Assembly (NCBI RefSeq): GCF_049243985.1
Contig: NC_135375.1
Span: 22,940,490 to 23,004,489 of the forward strand
Length of the DNA: 64,000 nucleotides
Source: Paroedura picta
Lineage: Eukaryota; Chordata; Lepidosauria; Squamata; Gekkonidae
Direction of reading: 5' to 3'
How positions within the stretch are numbered: position 1 is the stretch's first letter; each line of letters opens with the position of its first letter. The translations under genes and the position numbers were made by a program. This document shows positions 31,217 through 41,898 of this stretch, one piece after another. The notes beneath the pieces were generated by a model. The model made no database searches and was not told where the DNA came from. It was given only the letters and a program-made list of their open reading frames with translations.

Positions 31217-31286
31217 TTCGCTGGCAGGGGCTCATGGGAATTGCAGTCCCTGAACATCTGGAGGACCACAGGTTGACAACCCTGTT
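31217..31286. mobile_element. Half of a palindromic hAT-type MITE
   Basis: TCGCTGGCAGGGGCTCATGG...GGAGGACCACAGGTTGACAA: one arm only. Confidence 0.75.
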
Positions 31287-31425
31287 CTAGAGGACACGTC
31301 CTCTATTTTTGTGTGCGTCCATTCACTTTTGGGCTCTTCATTTTAAAAAATGATGAAAATGACTTCTTTTGAGGTTTGTAAAGTTAGGAATATTCCCACT
31401 TGGTAGCAATTATCAAAGCGTAAAC

Positions 31426-31686
31426 CAGGCTTTCTCAACCAGGGTTTCACGAAACCCTGGGGTTTCTTGATGGCCCTGGAAGGGATTCCCAAGTGGGTGG
31501 AAATTAATTTTTATATAGTTTTATAATTTGTTAAACATTTATTGGGTGATATGAGAGGGGCCTCAAGTGGGTGTGCCCACAGCTATGATTCCCAACCATA
31601 TTCTGTATCATGCCATTTCTGGGGTTTCTCGAAGCCTAAAGAATGTTTCAGGGGTTTTCAACAGTAAAAAAAGTTGAGAAAGGCTG
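31426..31686. mobile_element. hAT-type non-autonomous transposon, 261 bp
   Basis: Ends CAGGCTTTCTCAACCAGGG and GTTGAGAAAGGCTG are inverted repeats. Flanks GCGTAAAC and GCTTAAAT match at 6 of 8. Internal GAAACCCTGGGGTTTCTTGA and GCCATTTCTGGGGTTTCTCG. Fragments of the same family lie at 2.0 and 49.3 kb. Confidence 0.75.
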
Positions 31687-32264
31687 GCTTAAATAGTCGT
31701 CATACTATTGTACTAGTGTATGATCACTTGTCATAGTGATTGCTTGTTTGAAGCAGTCCATTGGGAAACATGTCTTCTTTTTTGCTTTTCAAAATATGGC
31801 AACCCTAAATAAGGGAATTCAGGCTTTGTGTAAAAATGACTGAAACGGACAGCTGGCGGAATGCCTACGCATGGTCCTGACATGTCATGGAAGATATTGG
31901 AGGACTATTTTGGGAAATACGGGCCCTCTGGTATGTCATGTGACACCGACTGTCCCATGTCAAACATCATGTTGCATTCTTTAGGTTTTCTAAAAGATGT
32001 TTAATGGGACCTTGTTTTGATGTTTTGTATTGTGCATGGTACACAGTCTTTAAATATCCGAAAGTGACGTTAAAACAAACTAGACATACCTTGATAGGCC
32101 AGCTGGTTTTTATAAATTAAATACGTTACACAAAGTTTGGGGAGGGTGAAACACCAGAAGGGCTGGATTGCTAGCGATAAATTCCATTTCTCGGTTAATC
32201 TTAGAAATCTTTTAATAGACACTGGATGACATTCCTGGGTGGTTATGACTCTTATCTTTTGCCA

Positions 32265-32505
32265 TATGTGTGAGCCAGTATGGAATAATGGTTGGAGTAC
32301 TGAACTAGAGTCTGGGAGTTGCTTTGGGGCAATCATATTCATTCATTCATTCATTCATTCATTCATTCATTCATTCATTCTCTCTCTCTCTCTCTCTGCC
32401 TAATCTACCTCGCAAGGTTGTTGGGAACATTAAATGCAGGTGGGAATAATGGTGTTGTAAGCTGCTTTGGATCCGTTGGGGAGAAAACCAGGGTATAAAT
32501 ATATA
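32265..32505 (+). mobile_element. tRNA-derived SINE with internal microsatellite
   Basis: GAGCCAGTATGGAATAATGG head, then an (ATTC)n(TC)n tract at 32337-32396 where the middle of the SINE should be, then ACCTCGCAAGGTTGTTGGGA, GTAAGCTGCTTTGGAT and GGGTATAAATA end. A subfamily different from the GGCATATAAGAACC group. Confidence 0.7.
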
Positions 32506-32679
32506 CACACAGCTTGGAGAGCTATCAAAACAAGGAAGAGCTGGGTGGATTCGGAGCAACTTAGGTAGAGATAGTCTCAATTGCTTGAGATAATGCTTGT
32601 GAGTTTTAAAACCAGAAAGATTCTTATAGCTGGAATATTTTAAAATCTTAACCACGGCACCGCAGACTAAATAAAGTCA

Positions 32680-34085
32680 TAAGGGCTTAGGGGGAGGAGT
32701 TAGGGCGGGCTCTGTCCGGGATGAGGAAGGGTGCCGATTGGCCCCTTCCTCCGGACAGACCATTGGTGGGGCCAATCGGCAGGCGCCCCGCCGCCAAGCT
32801 GTGAACTCTTTAGCCTGATGTTTTTCTTCTCCTTTCCCCATTGCAGTACCTTCTCCACCCACCTATAAAGATGAGAGGGCTTGCTGCTGTCTCCCTGCAG
32901 GGGCCTGATCACGGTTTTTCCTTCACCTTCCCCCCTTCACCTTCCCAACCCACAGAGGTCTCAGCAAAGAGCTTGAGTGCATGGCCGTGCTGTGCCGTGT
33001 CATGTCCTTTTCTGCAGGGCTACTTCAGGGCAGATGCTTCTCGATCAACCGGTTGATACTCCAGCTTGTGAAAGACCTAAGCTGGGAAGGAGAGGTGCTG
33101 TTGACAGCCCGGTTGCCTATGAGCCTTTCCACAAGGCTATTCCTCAAGGTGACCTCATCTCTGATAGGGAAATTATGGCCCTCCCTTGGAATGTTCAGAT
33201 GGGAACGCTTCCCTGTTGTTAAAACGGGTGCAAACTGTGTTGGTGTCGTTTTGCATAAGCACAACCTGTGCAGTGGGGCCACCCACACAGCTTAGAGCAG
33301 AAGACTTTCTGTTGTGGGTTTGGAAGGTGAAGAGTTGATTTGGAGTTGAGGGAAAGGGGCTCAGTGGCTGAGGGCATGCCTTGAGTGAAGGCGGTCACAG
33401 GTTCCATCCCAGGCATCTCCAGTTGTGGGGGATCTTGTAGAAAAGATTAGGAAGGGAATTGTACACCCCTAAGATCCTCAAGCATTGCTTCTACTGCTTT
33501 TGGTCTGAGTCAGTAGAGGGCACTTCATGTGTTTGTGTAACTCATGTTAATGCTAGGACAGCGGCCTGTATGTTTGCTCCTGCTCCATCTAACAGTGATG
33601 TGTGTAAATAAGTAAATCCTGATCCTTATCCATGGTTCCTCTATATATTTGTGAAATAGCCTGGGGAGTGGAATGTGTCCGGCTGTCCAAGTTGGAATAG
33701 GGCCAATCAGGGTGCACACTGATTGGCCCCGCCCCTACAGCTCCCGCCCTCCCTCCCTGGACACTAGCCATGTTCCTCTCAGCCATGCCAGAGAGAGAGA
33801 CACACAGAGCCCTGCCAGACCAAACATGAGCCCTCATTACCTCCTATCGCTCCTGCTGCAAAGGAGGCAGAGAGAGACACAGAGAGAGCTACGCCAAGCT
33901 GCTGACCAGCCCTGCTTCCCTCCTAAGAAGGGGCCCTAATTACCTGCTATGGCTCCTGTTGCGAGGCACACAGGAGAGACACGCAGTGAGAGGGAGAAAG
34001 AGAGACACAGAGTCTCTCTCTGTATCCCCTGGGTCCTAGCCCCCATTGCATTCCTGCTTGCAATGGGCTTTCTTGCTAGTTAAAA
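32680..34085. other. GC-rich intron segment with CCAAT palindromes and DNA-transposon end
   Basis: GCCGATTGGCCCC (32733-32745) pairs with GGGGCCAATCGGC (32768-32780). GGGCCAATCAG (33700-33710) pairs with CTGATTGGCCC (33719-33729). The block at 34038-34081 (CCTAGCCCCCATTGCATTCC, GCAATGGGC, CTAGTT) matches 18925 in inverted form. I read this as one or two old GC-rich DNA transposons of unresolved family inside NIM1K intron 1. Confidence 0.4.
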
Positions 34086-34442
34086 ATATCCCCAATTCTC
34101 CCTCTCTAAAAACCAGAAAGCCTTTATTCATGCTTTTAACTAAAGGGGGGTGGGGAATGTTCTTTTAGTGTCGTGCATGTACTTCCTTTATGCTCTCCCT
34201 TTCCTTTCCTCATTTCCCCTCCTCCTTTTTATCTGTACAACAACCTCGTGAGGTAGGCTACTCTGAGAGGGTGTGACTGGCCCCAAGCGCTGCTGGCAAA
34301 CTTTCATAACAAAACTGATATGAATCTGTGGGAACCTCTGCACCACAAGGTCTGTTTTAGTAATATAATTTTAATATATAATTTTAATGTGCTTTTCTTC
34401 CCTCGCTTGGCTTGTTTTTATTGGTCCATTATTATCCACTTA

Positions 34443-34490
34443 TGATGATGATGATGATGATGATGACGATGATGATGACGATGATGGTGA
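34443..34490 (+). repeat. (GAT)n microsatellite
   Basis: About 16 GAT/GAC units, which produce an Asp run in one frame. Not coding. Confidence 0.9.
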
Positions 34491-34789
34491 ATTTTATTTT
34501 TATAGCCCTCCCTTCCCTGTTGGCTCAGAGAGGGTAACAACAGGATTATTACATTTATATTTACACAGATAAACAGGGGTTTTTAAAAAATGTTTAAATT
34601 AAATTATGTTAATTAAATTTCAGCCGACTTCACTTGAGCCAGTCCACCACAGCTTAGCTTATTCTACTGGTTTTGCTGGTTTTTCTCACTGAAGTTTTGA
34701 GCCACCTCAATCCAGTCTGGAGAGGTGACATAAAATGTCATCAATAAGCACATAAAAAGAACAATTGTAAAATTCCACAGAGTCCATTG

Positions 34790-35065
34790 TACCCCACTTT
34801 TCGCTACCCGAAGGAGTCTCAAAATGGCTTACAATCACCTCCCCTTCCTCTCCCCACAACAGACACCCTGTGAGGTAGGTAGGGCTGAGAGAGCTCTGAG
34901 AACAGCTCTAACTGGACTGTGACTAGCCCAAGGTCACCCAGCTGCCTGCATGCAGAGGAACCAGCTCTCCAGCTCTCAAACCAGCTCTCCAGATTAGAAG
35001 CTGCTGCTCTTAACCACTACACTACGCTGGCACCCCTACACCACTGCACCAAGCTGGCATTCAAA
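34790..35065 (-). mobile_element. tRNA-derived SINE
   Basis: The reverse complement of ACCCCACTTTTCGCTACCCG, GGTCACCCAGCTGCCTGCAT and CTCTTAACCACTACACTACG gives the family order head to tail. A short duplication of AACCAGCTCTCCAG lies inside near 34960-34995. Confidence 0.85.
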
Positions 35066-35419
35066 CCAGTCAGCAAATAATCTTCATTGTTAGCTCAAGC
35101 TTCAATACGTCACAGCAATTGGCATGCTTAATGTATTAATAAGAAGGTACAGTATCTCTGAAACACATAGACTTGGAGTTGATGAATCAGGGGATTTTTA
35201 GCCTTGTATTTCATCTCTGATCCAGGTGACCGTGCCTTCAAAACCAATAATGGACCCACCAACAGAAGTAAGCTTGTTTCTTTGGCACAGTTTACTACAG
35301 CCACTAAAATACTCAAAATGCTCTGATTGCAAAGAGTTGAGAAATGTTGACGTTTCATCAAGTAACTGGTCGGATCCAGAGTTGGGTGCCTGATCAGAGG
35401 AAGAGTTCTGCACTCAACC

Positions 35420-35545
35420 CTCTCTTAATCCCACCCTTCCCAGGCTGTACCCCAAAGTCTCCAGGAATCCCCCAACCCACTGCGGACAGTTCTCAGACAC
35501 AGAGTTATCTCCAAATGCCACCAGCTCCTATTTTCGGGGGCTGCA
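35420..35545 (-). mobile_element. GGGTTGCCA-family element fragment
   Basis: CCCACCCTTCCCAGGCTGTA, AAAGTCTCCAGGAATCCCCC and CAACCCACTGCGGAC match one end of the family. Confidence 0.5.
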
Positions 35546-36065
35546 ACAGCTTTGAAGATCTGTGTTTGGGCAGATTTTTATTTATGTGTTTATTTTTGCG
35601 AGACGAAGCGTTCTGTCAGGGTTCACGACAGCTTACTGGCCAGTTCATGAATACCTCTTGGCTAAGTCCTTTTGTTCCCTCCTGAATAATGGGCGCTCAA
35701 GAAGAGGGGGGGGGGGGGCTCACTAGCAAATCTCTGGAGCGTTCAGTAATTGCTCTTGTGATTGGACCCTCCAGTTTGCCCTTTGCTGCTGTTTGCACAT
35801 GTGCAAAAGGTTGTGGGAATTCTCCAGGGGTTATGGGAAGCTTGCAGCAGCTCTTTGATCGCTTGGAGCCTTTGCTAGAAACACAGCGTTGTCCAAACCT
35901 TGTAACTGGAGGCGGCGGGGGGGGGGGTGTTAATTTGCATTCTAAATGCACAGGTTGCCTGTCTGCAGAATTTTCCTCGTTACCCCCTTGCTGCTGGCTT
36001 ATATGCTCCGGTTCAGGAGGCCCGAATCTGCACATTCTGCAACAGCCCAATTCCTTTGATTCTTT
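35546..36065 (+). other. NIM1K: NIM1K intron 1, nothing named
   Basis: G-runs at 35706-35718 and 35918-35928. Unique-looking otherwise. Confidence 0.35.
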
Positions 36066-36262
36066 TTAACAGCAGGGTGACCTTGGGCTAGTCACAGTTC
36101 TCTTAGACCTGTTCTCACAGAACAGTTCTGTTAGAGCTCTCTCAGCCACATCTACCTCACAGGGCATCTGTGGTGGGGAGAGGAAGGGAAGGATGTTTGA
36201 AGGCCCCTTTGGGAGTCCTTCAGCTATTGAAAAGTGGGGTATAAAAAAAACAGGTCTTCTTA
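36066..36262 (+). mobile_element. tRNA-derived SINE, 5' truncated
   Basis: Begins inside the body at CAGGGTGACCTTGGGCTAGT and runs through CTACCTCACAGGGCATCTGT to GTGGGGTATAAAAAAAACAG. Confidence 0.8.
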
Positions 36263-36424
36263 TCTTCTGTCATTAACTGCATACAAACTAAAAAAACAGG
36301 CCTTTTCTGTGATATTCATCTTGTTCTTCCTTAGGAACTTAGGGAAGCATTGTGTTGCTGCCATACTGGGTTATTGTAATTTTATAACTAATGTTGTATT
36401 GTATTGTAATGTAGTGTTTTATCT

Positions 36425-36495
36425 CTGTAAACCGCCTCAAGACAGCAACCCCAGGAGTTGTGGTAAATAAATCAAATTAATAAATTAAAAATAAA
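36425..36495 (+). mobile_element. L2-type 3' tail
   Basis: TGTAAACCGCCTCAAGACAG then TAAATAAATCAAATTAATAA: the same tail type as at 3430-3520. Confidence 0.5.
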
Positions 36496-36889
36496 ACTAG
36501 GCATGAATTTGGGCCAGGCTCACCCCTGCTTGGTGTGTATGCAGGAACCTGCCTTATTCAGAGTGCGGCCCCTGATCTGTGAAGGTCAGTAGTGCCTTTC
36601 CTACCTCGTGCGGGCTCTGCAATGTTTCAGACCTTTTACATCACAGGTCACGGGATCATTTTGACTGGAGATGCTGGGGACAGCACCTGGGGCCTTCTGC
36701 TCTACGACTGAACCCAGCCTCCCCGGTTCTGTTCGCCATTCAAAAAGCTGCTGCTTCAGGATGTAATTTGTTTTTTTGTTTCCATCGCTGTTTTTCTTAT
36801 TGGATTTGGTCACTGTTTTTAATGTCTGTTGGCTTCTCCCTCAAGCATTTGTTATCCATTTCTTTCTTTCCTGATGGTGTACTGTAGAT

Positions 36890-37189
36890 TAGCGATCCCC
36901 AACCTGTGGGCGGCGGACCACATGTGGTCCTTTGACTAACTGGGGTTGGCCGCAAAGGACGCCTTCTCCCCCCCCCCCGGCCCTTTACTTCATCCCCCCC
37001 AGCCCTTTACAACACACTTCATTGTTGTGGCGTGTCTGTATGTTATTTTGAAGGGATGTTTAAACATTACCATAGCGATCAGAGAGCGCTAGGGCAGTGG
37101 TTGAGAGTAGAGGAGTAAACTACCCCCCGACCGGGCCTCAGTAAAAGGCGTTGAGTGGTCCCTGGTGATAAAAAGGTTGGGGACCACTG
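36890..37189. mobile_element. hAT-type non-autonomous transposon, 300 bp
   Basis: Ends TAGCGATCCCCAACCTG and AGGTTGGGGACCACTG are inverted. Perfect 8-bp duplication CTGTAGAT at 36882-36889 and 37190-37197. GC-rich middle. No transposase. Confidence 0.85.
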
Positions 37190-37309
37190 CTGTAGATGAC
37201 CATTTTGGGGGGTACAATCAGAATCACACAGAACTGAGAGACACCCCAAAGTGCCATTCAGTGTAGCCCCCCACCTTCTTGGGGACTTAAAACAATGACA
37301 CTATCCTGA

Positions 37310-37495
37310 TAGGTGCTCATCCAATCTCCTCCTAAAAACTTCCAACGAAGGAGACTCCACCACCTCCCGAGGCAGCCTATTCCATCTACGAACAGCCCTC
37401 ACCATCAGAAAATACTGTCTAATATTTAAGTGGAACCTTCTTTCCATCATTTGAACCCATGGCTGCCAGTCCTTGTCTCAAAAGCTTCTAAGTCA
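37310..37495 (-). mobile_element. CR1/L3-type LINE fragment
   Basis: GGTGCTCATCCAATCTCCTCC, TCCACCACCTCCCGAGGCAG and CTTCTTTCCATCATTTGAACC are the complement of the CR1-clade 3' region. Confidence 0.65.
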
Positions 37496-38169
37496 TTGTC
37501 TTATAAGCAGCTGAGGGGAAGATACATAACCAGAAATGAAAGATCTGCGTTTTTTTGAAGACTGACTCAGAGCTTCCTGTTGATCTGAAAATCCCTCGGG
37601 GAGGTAGAGATGTCTCCTCACGTTACGCCATAATTAGATGAGTAGCTTTGGTAAGGTTGCTGCGTCCAATTATTTTTAAACCTGCAAGCCTTCATTTGAA
37701 TTGCGTATAAAGCAAGGGGATGATTTATCTTTCTAAAATTTTACTTACTTGCTTTAAAAAAAAAGTCTCTGGCCCCTTTTGTTGCAGAGATCCAAAGGGA
37801 AAGGGATATCTTTAACAAATAAAATTAATAATAATATTCTTTGCAATAAGAGGAACAAACCTTCTTTTTTAAATAAAGAATTCTGGGAATTCAGAGAACC
37901 TGTTAATAATGATCTGTGCCTCATTATAATGATATTTAACTTCTGATTTTTAAAAAAATTGAACCGATGGTATAAATGAGGCCGTTGTTTGAAAATAGTT
38001 TAAAACATCAAGCCAACAAACAAACCCATATTCACAAGCGATGTTTTCTCCTTTAATGCATTTTTTGTTTCTCTTTTTAATCTCCCGTTTTCTTCAAGGG
38101 GAACTGATTGCTTGATTAGGAAATTTGTTTTCTGCCTCTCCAGTCTTTTTTTAAATGGCTCACAGCTAA

Positions 38170-38345
38170 TGCTAAGAACAATAGAGTGTTGTCCAGTCGC
38201 CATTCCCCATGGGGTTTTCAAGGCAGGGAATGAACTTGCCCTTTCTTGCCTCTATGCAGAGACCGTGTTATTCCTTGGGGGTCCCCCATCCAAGTACTAA
38301 CCAGTGCTTCTGCTTAGCTTCCAAGATCCGACAGATGTGGACCAT
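38170..38345 (-). mobile_element. 5S rRNA-derived SINE
   Basis: The minus strand has CGGATCTTGGAAGCTAAGCA, CACTGGTTAGTACTTGGATG and GGGGGACCCCCAAGGAATA, close to 5S rRNA boxes A to C, then the tail region complement of GTCCAGTCGCCATTCCCCAT. Confidence 0.8.
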
Positions 38346-38631
38346 ATAACAAATGATGATTTGCAAGTCAACAAAACAAGTCATGTGATAAAAGCCAAGA
38401 CATAAAAGCACATAAAAGTAAAGCGAGTTAATAAAACAGTCCTCTGGGTTGGCGCAGATGAGAAAATGTCTGAGAAAATAACTGAAAACCCTGGATTAAG
38501 AGAAATTTGGCCTGGTGCCTCAAGGTGGGTTCCCAGGCATGCTTCAAAGGGAAGGGCATACCAAAGTCGTACAGGTTCCCTTTTCCTATCCTCCTTGATA
38601 CTTTATCCCTTTTTATCTTTTAGCTTTGAGA

Positions 38632-38800
38632 AATGACGATTGAGGGATGACATGATAGAGGTCAACAAAATTATGAATTATGAAAGAATAAAGGAGTACT
38701 TTTCTCCGTGTTTCACAATACCAGAACTCGTGGGCACTAATGAAACGAATGAGCAATAGGCTGAGATCAGATCGAAGGAAGTACTTCTGTTAGCAGGCAG
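38632..38800 (+). mobile_element. CR1-clade LINE fragment
   Basis: GATGACATGATAGAGGTC, AAAATTATGAATTATG and CTCGTGGGCACTAATGAA resemble the CR1/L3 ORF2 end. It may belong to the same element as 39920-40225. Confidence 0.6.
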
Positions 38801-39688
38801 ATCCCTCCCTTCACTGTGGGGCAGTTTAAAGACAGACGCCCATAACCCTCTTCCTTATGATGGCAAAATATTATTTGCAGTAAACTGCCTGGTCAAAATG
38901 ACATAAAAATAAATATCAGCCCGTTCATTAAAAATACTGTCCCAAAAAGGACACCAGCATGCATATCAGCCTCCAAGATCAGCCTGGACATGTAGTTTAA
39001 AGCATCTGAGGGCAAGTGGTTGACTCCCGAGCAATTTGTTCCCTATCCTGGGGAGATGCATAATTTAGGACAATAGGTTTCCCAGGACCTGGCAATTAAT
39101 TTAGTCAATTTCTCAACCTTGCTTCTTTTGCACCCATCTACCTAAATTAGCATACTTAACATGCTTCCCAAACTTAATAGCTTGCCTGTCCAGTAATTAA
39201 AGGGTTGCTGAGAACCATTTTGCACATATTGTTCACCTCCCATAAAGCAATCACGAGCTTTGTCTAACATTTGGGAACCCATCAATGTTTCTCTCGGATC
39301 ATTGTGCTCCTCTGGTAAAACCTATCACATGTCTCCCAAAATCAGTGTATTTGGAGCAGACGCATCAGCGTACCCTTGGTCTATAAAATATGGTCATCTT
39401 GCCCCGATCCTGTGTGTGTGTATTGGGCACATACATACACCCCATCTTGCATGTAGCCCCTCTTTCCTCCCTGAAAGGCTGATCATTTTGCTGTTGAATC
39501 CATGGACCTCTCTTCATATCATGATCAGTAAATATCACCTTTCCCAAATTCTCTCTCCCTTTCCCTCATTTTCTTAGTCAGACTTGTGTGTTTTCCAAGA
39601 CTTTTCATGTGTTTGCTATATCCTGAATAAAAACATTCCAGTTTTAACATTTGATTGGGCATTTTGAGTTTCTGTAAGGGAACAATCC
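38801..39688 (+). other. NIM1K: NIM1K intron 1, nothing recognised
   Basis: Unique-looking AT-rich sequence. Confidence 0.35.
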
Positions 39689-39696
39689 CTGTAGAC

Positions 39697-39820
39697 CCGC
39701 GGTAGCCAAACTGTGACTCTCCAGATGTCCATGGACTACAGTTCCCATGAGCCTGCTGGCAGGAGCACAAAAGAATTGTAAACCATGGACATCTGGAGAG
39801 CCACAGTTTGGCTACTGCTG
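39697..39820. mobile_element. Palindromic hAT-type MITE (GCCAAACTG variant)
   Basis: CCGCGGTAGCCAAACTGTGA...GAGCCACAGTTTGGCTACTG arms. Perfect 8-bp duplication CTGTAGAC at 39689-39696 and 39821-39828. Confidence 0.88.
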
Positions 39821-39919
39821 CTGTAGACATTGATGGAGATCCCAAGTTACCCTTTTTTGCTATGTCTCCTTAAGCTAAATTCCCCAAACTAACATTAGAA
39901 GACCTCCTATTAGGGTAGC

Positions 39920-40225
39920 ACTTCTTAACCCAAAGATTAATTACCACATGGAATTCACTGCTGCAGGAAATGGTGGCAGCTACAAGCATAGACAACTTCA
40001 AGAGGGGATTGGATAAATATATGGAGCAGAGGTCCATTTGTGGCTATTAGCCGCAAGGTATAGATGGAATATGTCTGGGGCAGTGATGGTCTATATTCTT
40101 GGTGCTTGGGGGACAACAGGGGAGTTTTGGTCCTACTGGTTGACTCCCTGATGGTGCCTGGATTTTGGCCATCATGTGACACAGAGTATTTGAGTGGTTG
40201 GGCCGTTGACCTGACCCAGCATGTC
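39920..40225 (+). mobile_element. CR1-clade LINE 3' region
   Basis: GGAATTCACTGCTGCAGGAA, GACAACTTCAAGAGGGGATT, GGATAAATATATGGAGCAGA, GGTGCCTGGATTTTGGCC and TTGACCTGACCCAGCATG follow the order of CR1/L3 3' ends. Confidence 0.75.
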
Positions 40226-40341
40226 TTCTGTTATGTTCTCACAAAGCCCCTGTGTAGTGGGTTGGGTTTCAAGGTGGCCGAGTGAGGTTCAAGGCTGATT
40301 AAAGATTTGAATCTGCATCTCCCCATCTGCTACTCCATCTA

Positions 40342-40817
40342 CCGTATTTGCCGGCGTACAAGGCGACTGGGCGTATAAGACGACCCCCCAACATTTCAAC
40401 TCAAAAAATTGAGTGAGCCCAGTGGGGGGGGGAGCCGCTCGCCGCCTGCCGCTCGCCGCCCGCCGCCCGCCGCCCGCGGCGCTGCTCACCCAGTGGGGGG
40501 GAGCCGCTCGCCGCCGCTCGCAGCTCGCCGCTCCCCGCCACCCGCCGCCGCTCGCCGCTCGCCGCCCGCCGGCGCAGCTCACCCAGTGGGGGGGAGCCGC
40601 TCGCCGCCGCTCGCCGCCACCCGCCGCCGCTCGCCGCTCGCTGCCCGCTGGCGCAGCTCACCCAGTGGGGGGGAGCCGCTCGCCGCTCGCCGCCGCCCAC
40701 CGCCGCTCGCCGCCGCTTGCTGCTCGCCAGAAGAGCACCCGGCGTATAAGACGGCCCCCCCACTTGGAGGCATGTTTTTCAGAGGAAAAAAGCCGTCTTA
40801 TACGCCGGCAAATACGG
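40342..40817. mobile_element. TA-flanked MITE carrying a GC-rich minisatellite
   Basis: Ends CCGTATTTGCCGGCGTA and TACGCCGGCAAATACGG are inverted. The element is flanked by TA at 40340-40341 and 40818-40819, as in Tc1/mariner elements. GGGCGTATAAGACGACCCCC is inside the left end and CGGCGTATAAGACGGCCCCC near 40740. Between them lies a minisatellite of CAGTGGGGG...GAGCCGCTCGCCGCCG units starting near 40420, 40491, 40584 and 40663 (71, 93 and 79 bp apart). The long Arg/Ala/Pro open frames here are compositional. Confidence 0.85.
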
Positions 40818-41619
40818 TAATTTAAAGCCCTGGGTGCTAGTCCATCTGTGGATAAATGCGATCAGCCTCCTACCTCTCTGTAATATTTTGCACAATCATA
40901 ACAGCTGAGATTATTTTGTCTCAGTGACAGGCCAATATGAAGCACAGTATTAAGCAAATCCAGGATGGATTAGTCAGTGAATGAAATGCCAGAAGTCCTG
41001 TATTAACATGGAAGTAAAAATAGCCTTGACTATTTCAGACCTCCAGTTGCCTGGTATTGGCTTGTTGAGTCTCTCTCTCTCTTTCATTCTCTTTCAGGCA
41101 TGCTTAAAAGACTCAAGGTCATTCTTTTTACTTCGAGTCCAATCTTGTTTGTACGGAAGGTACATCCTTCCTGTAGGCAAAAGATTCATTTGTAAAGGCT
41201 TCTGTCCAAACTATTTTTTTTGGGGGGGGGAATATTGGATCATTTGGGGTGTGACAAAAGAGGGCGTGTTCCATTCAGGATGCCAGATTCCTAACTTGGT
41301 CAGGTAAGCAAGCTAACTAGGAGGGGGTGTCAAGGCATAGACTATGAATTAAAATAAATACAAGCAGATTTTGGGCCCATTTCTGTTCTGAAGATGAGTA
41401 ATGAATGACTGAGAAGGGCAGAATGGGAGAAATGTCCCATGCTTTTAACTGACATAAACTTATCCTCTTGATTGTCTAGTTTAATTTTGCTGGGGCAATT
41501 TGCCTTTTGTGAGTTTCTCTCTCGTAATTACATCCTTGCAGTCTAGATTGTAGAAAGCTGGTGTGGTTTGGGGGCAGGGGGATTAATCAACCAAACATTC
41601 AGAGGGTCATCTCAACTGA

Positions 41620-41898
41620 GAGCCAGTTTGGTGTAGTGGTTAGGAGTGCGGACTTCTAATCTGGCATGCCAGGTTCGATTCTGCACTCCCCCACATGCAG
41701 CCAGCTGGGTGACCTTGGGCTCACCACGGCACTGATAAAGCTGTTCTGACCGGGCAGTGATATCTGGGCTCTCTCAGCCTCACCTACCCCACAGGGTGTC
41801 TGTTGTGGGGGGAGGAACGGGAAGGCAACTGTAAACCGCTTTGAGCCTCCTTTAGGTAGGGAAAAGCGGCATATAAGAACCAACTCTTCTTCTTCTGT
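41620..41898 (+). mobile_element. tRNA-derived SINE, full length
   Basis: GAGAGCCAGTTTGGTGTAGT head, AGGTTCGATTCTGC box B, GTAAACCGCTTTGAGCC, GGCATATAAGAACCAACTC and (CTT)n. Close to consensus. Confidence 0.92.

Noticed and set aside
40401-40825. Overlapping long open frames on both strands rich in Arg, Ala, Pro and Gly
   Set aside because: They are produced by the GCCGCTCGCC minisatellite within a MITE. All frames stay open because of composition. No domain and no splice context.
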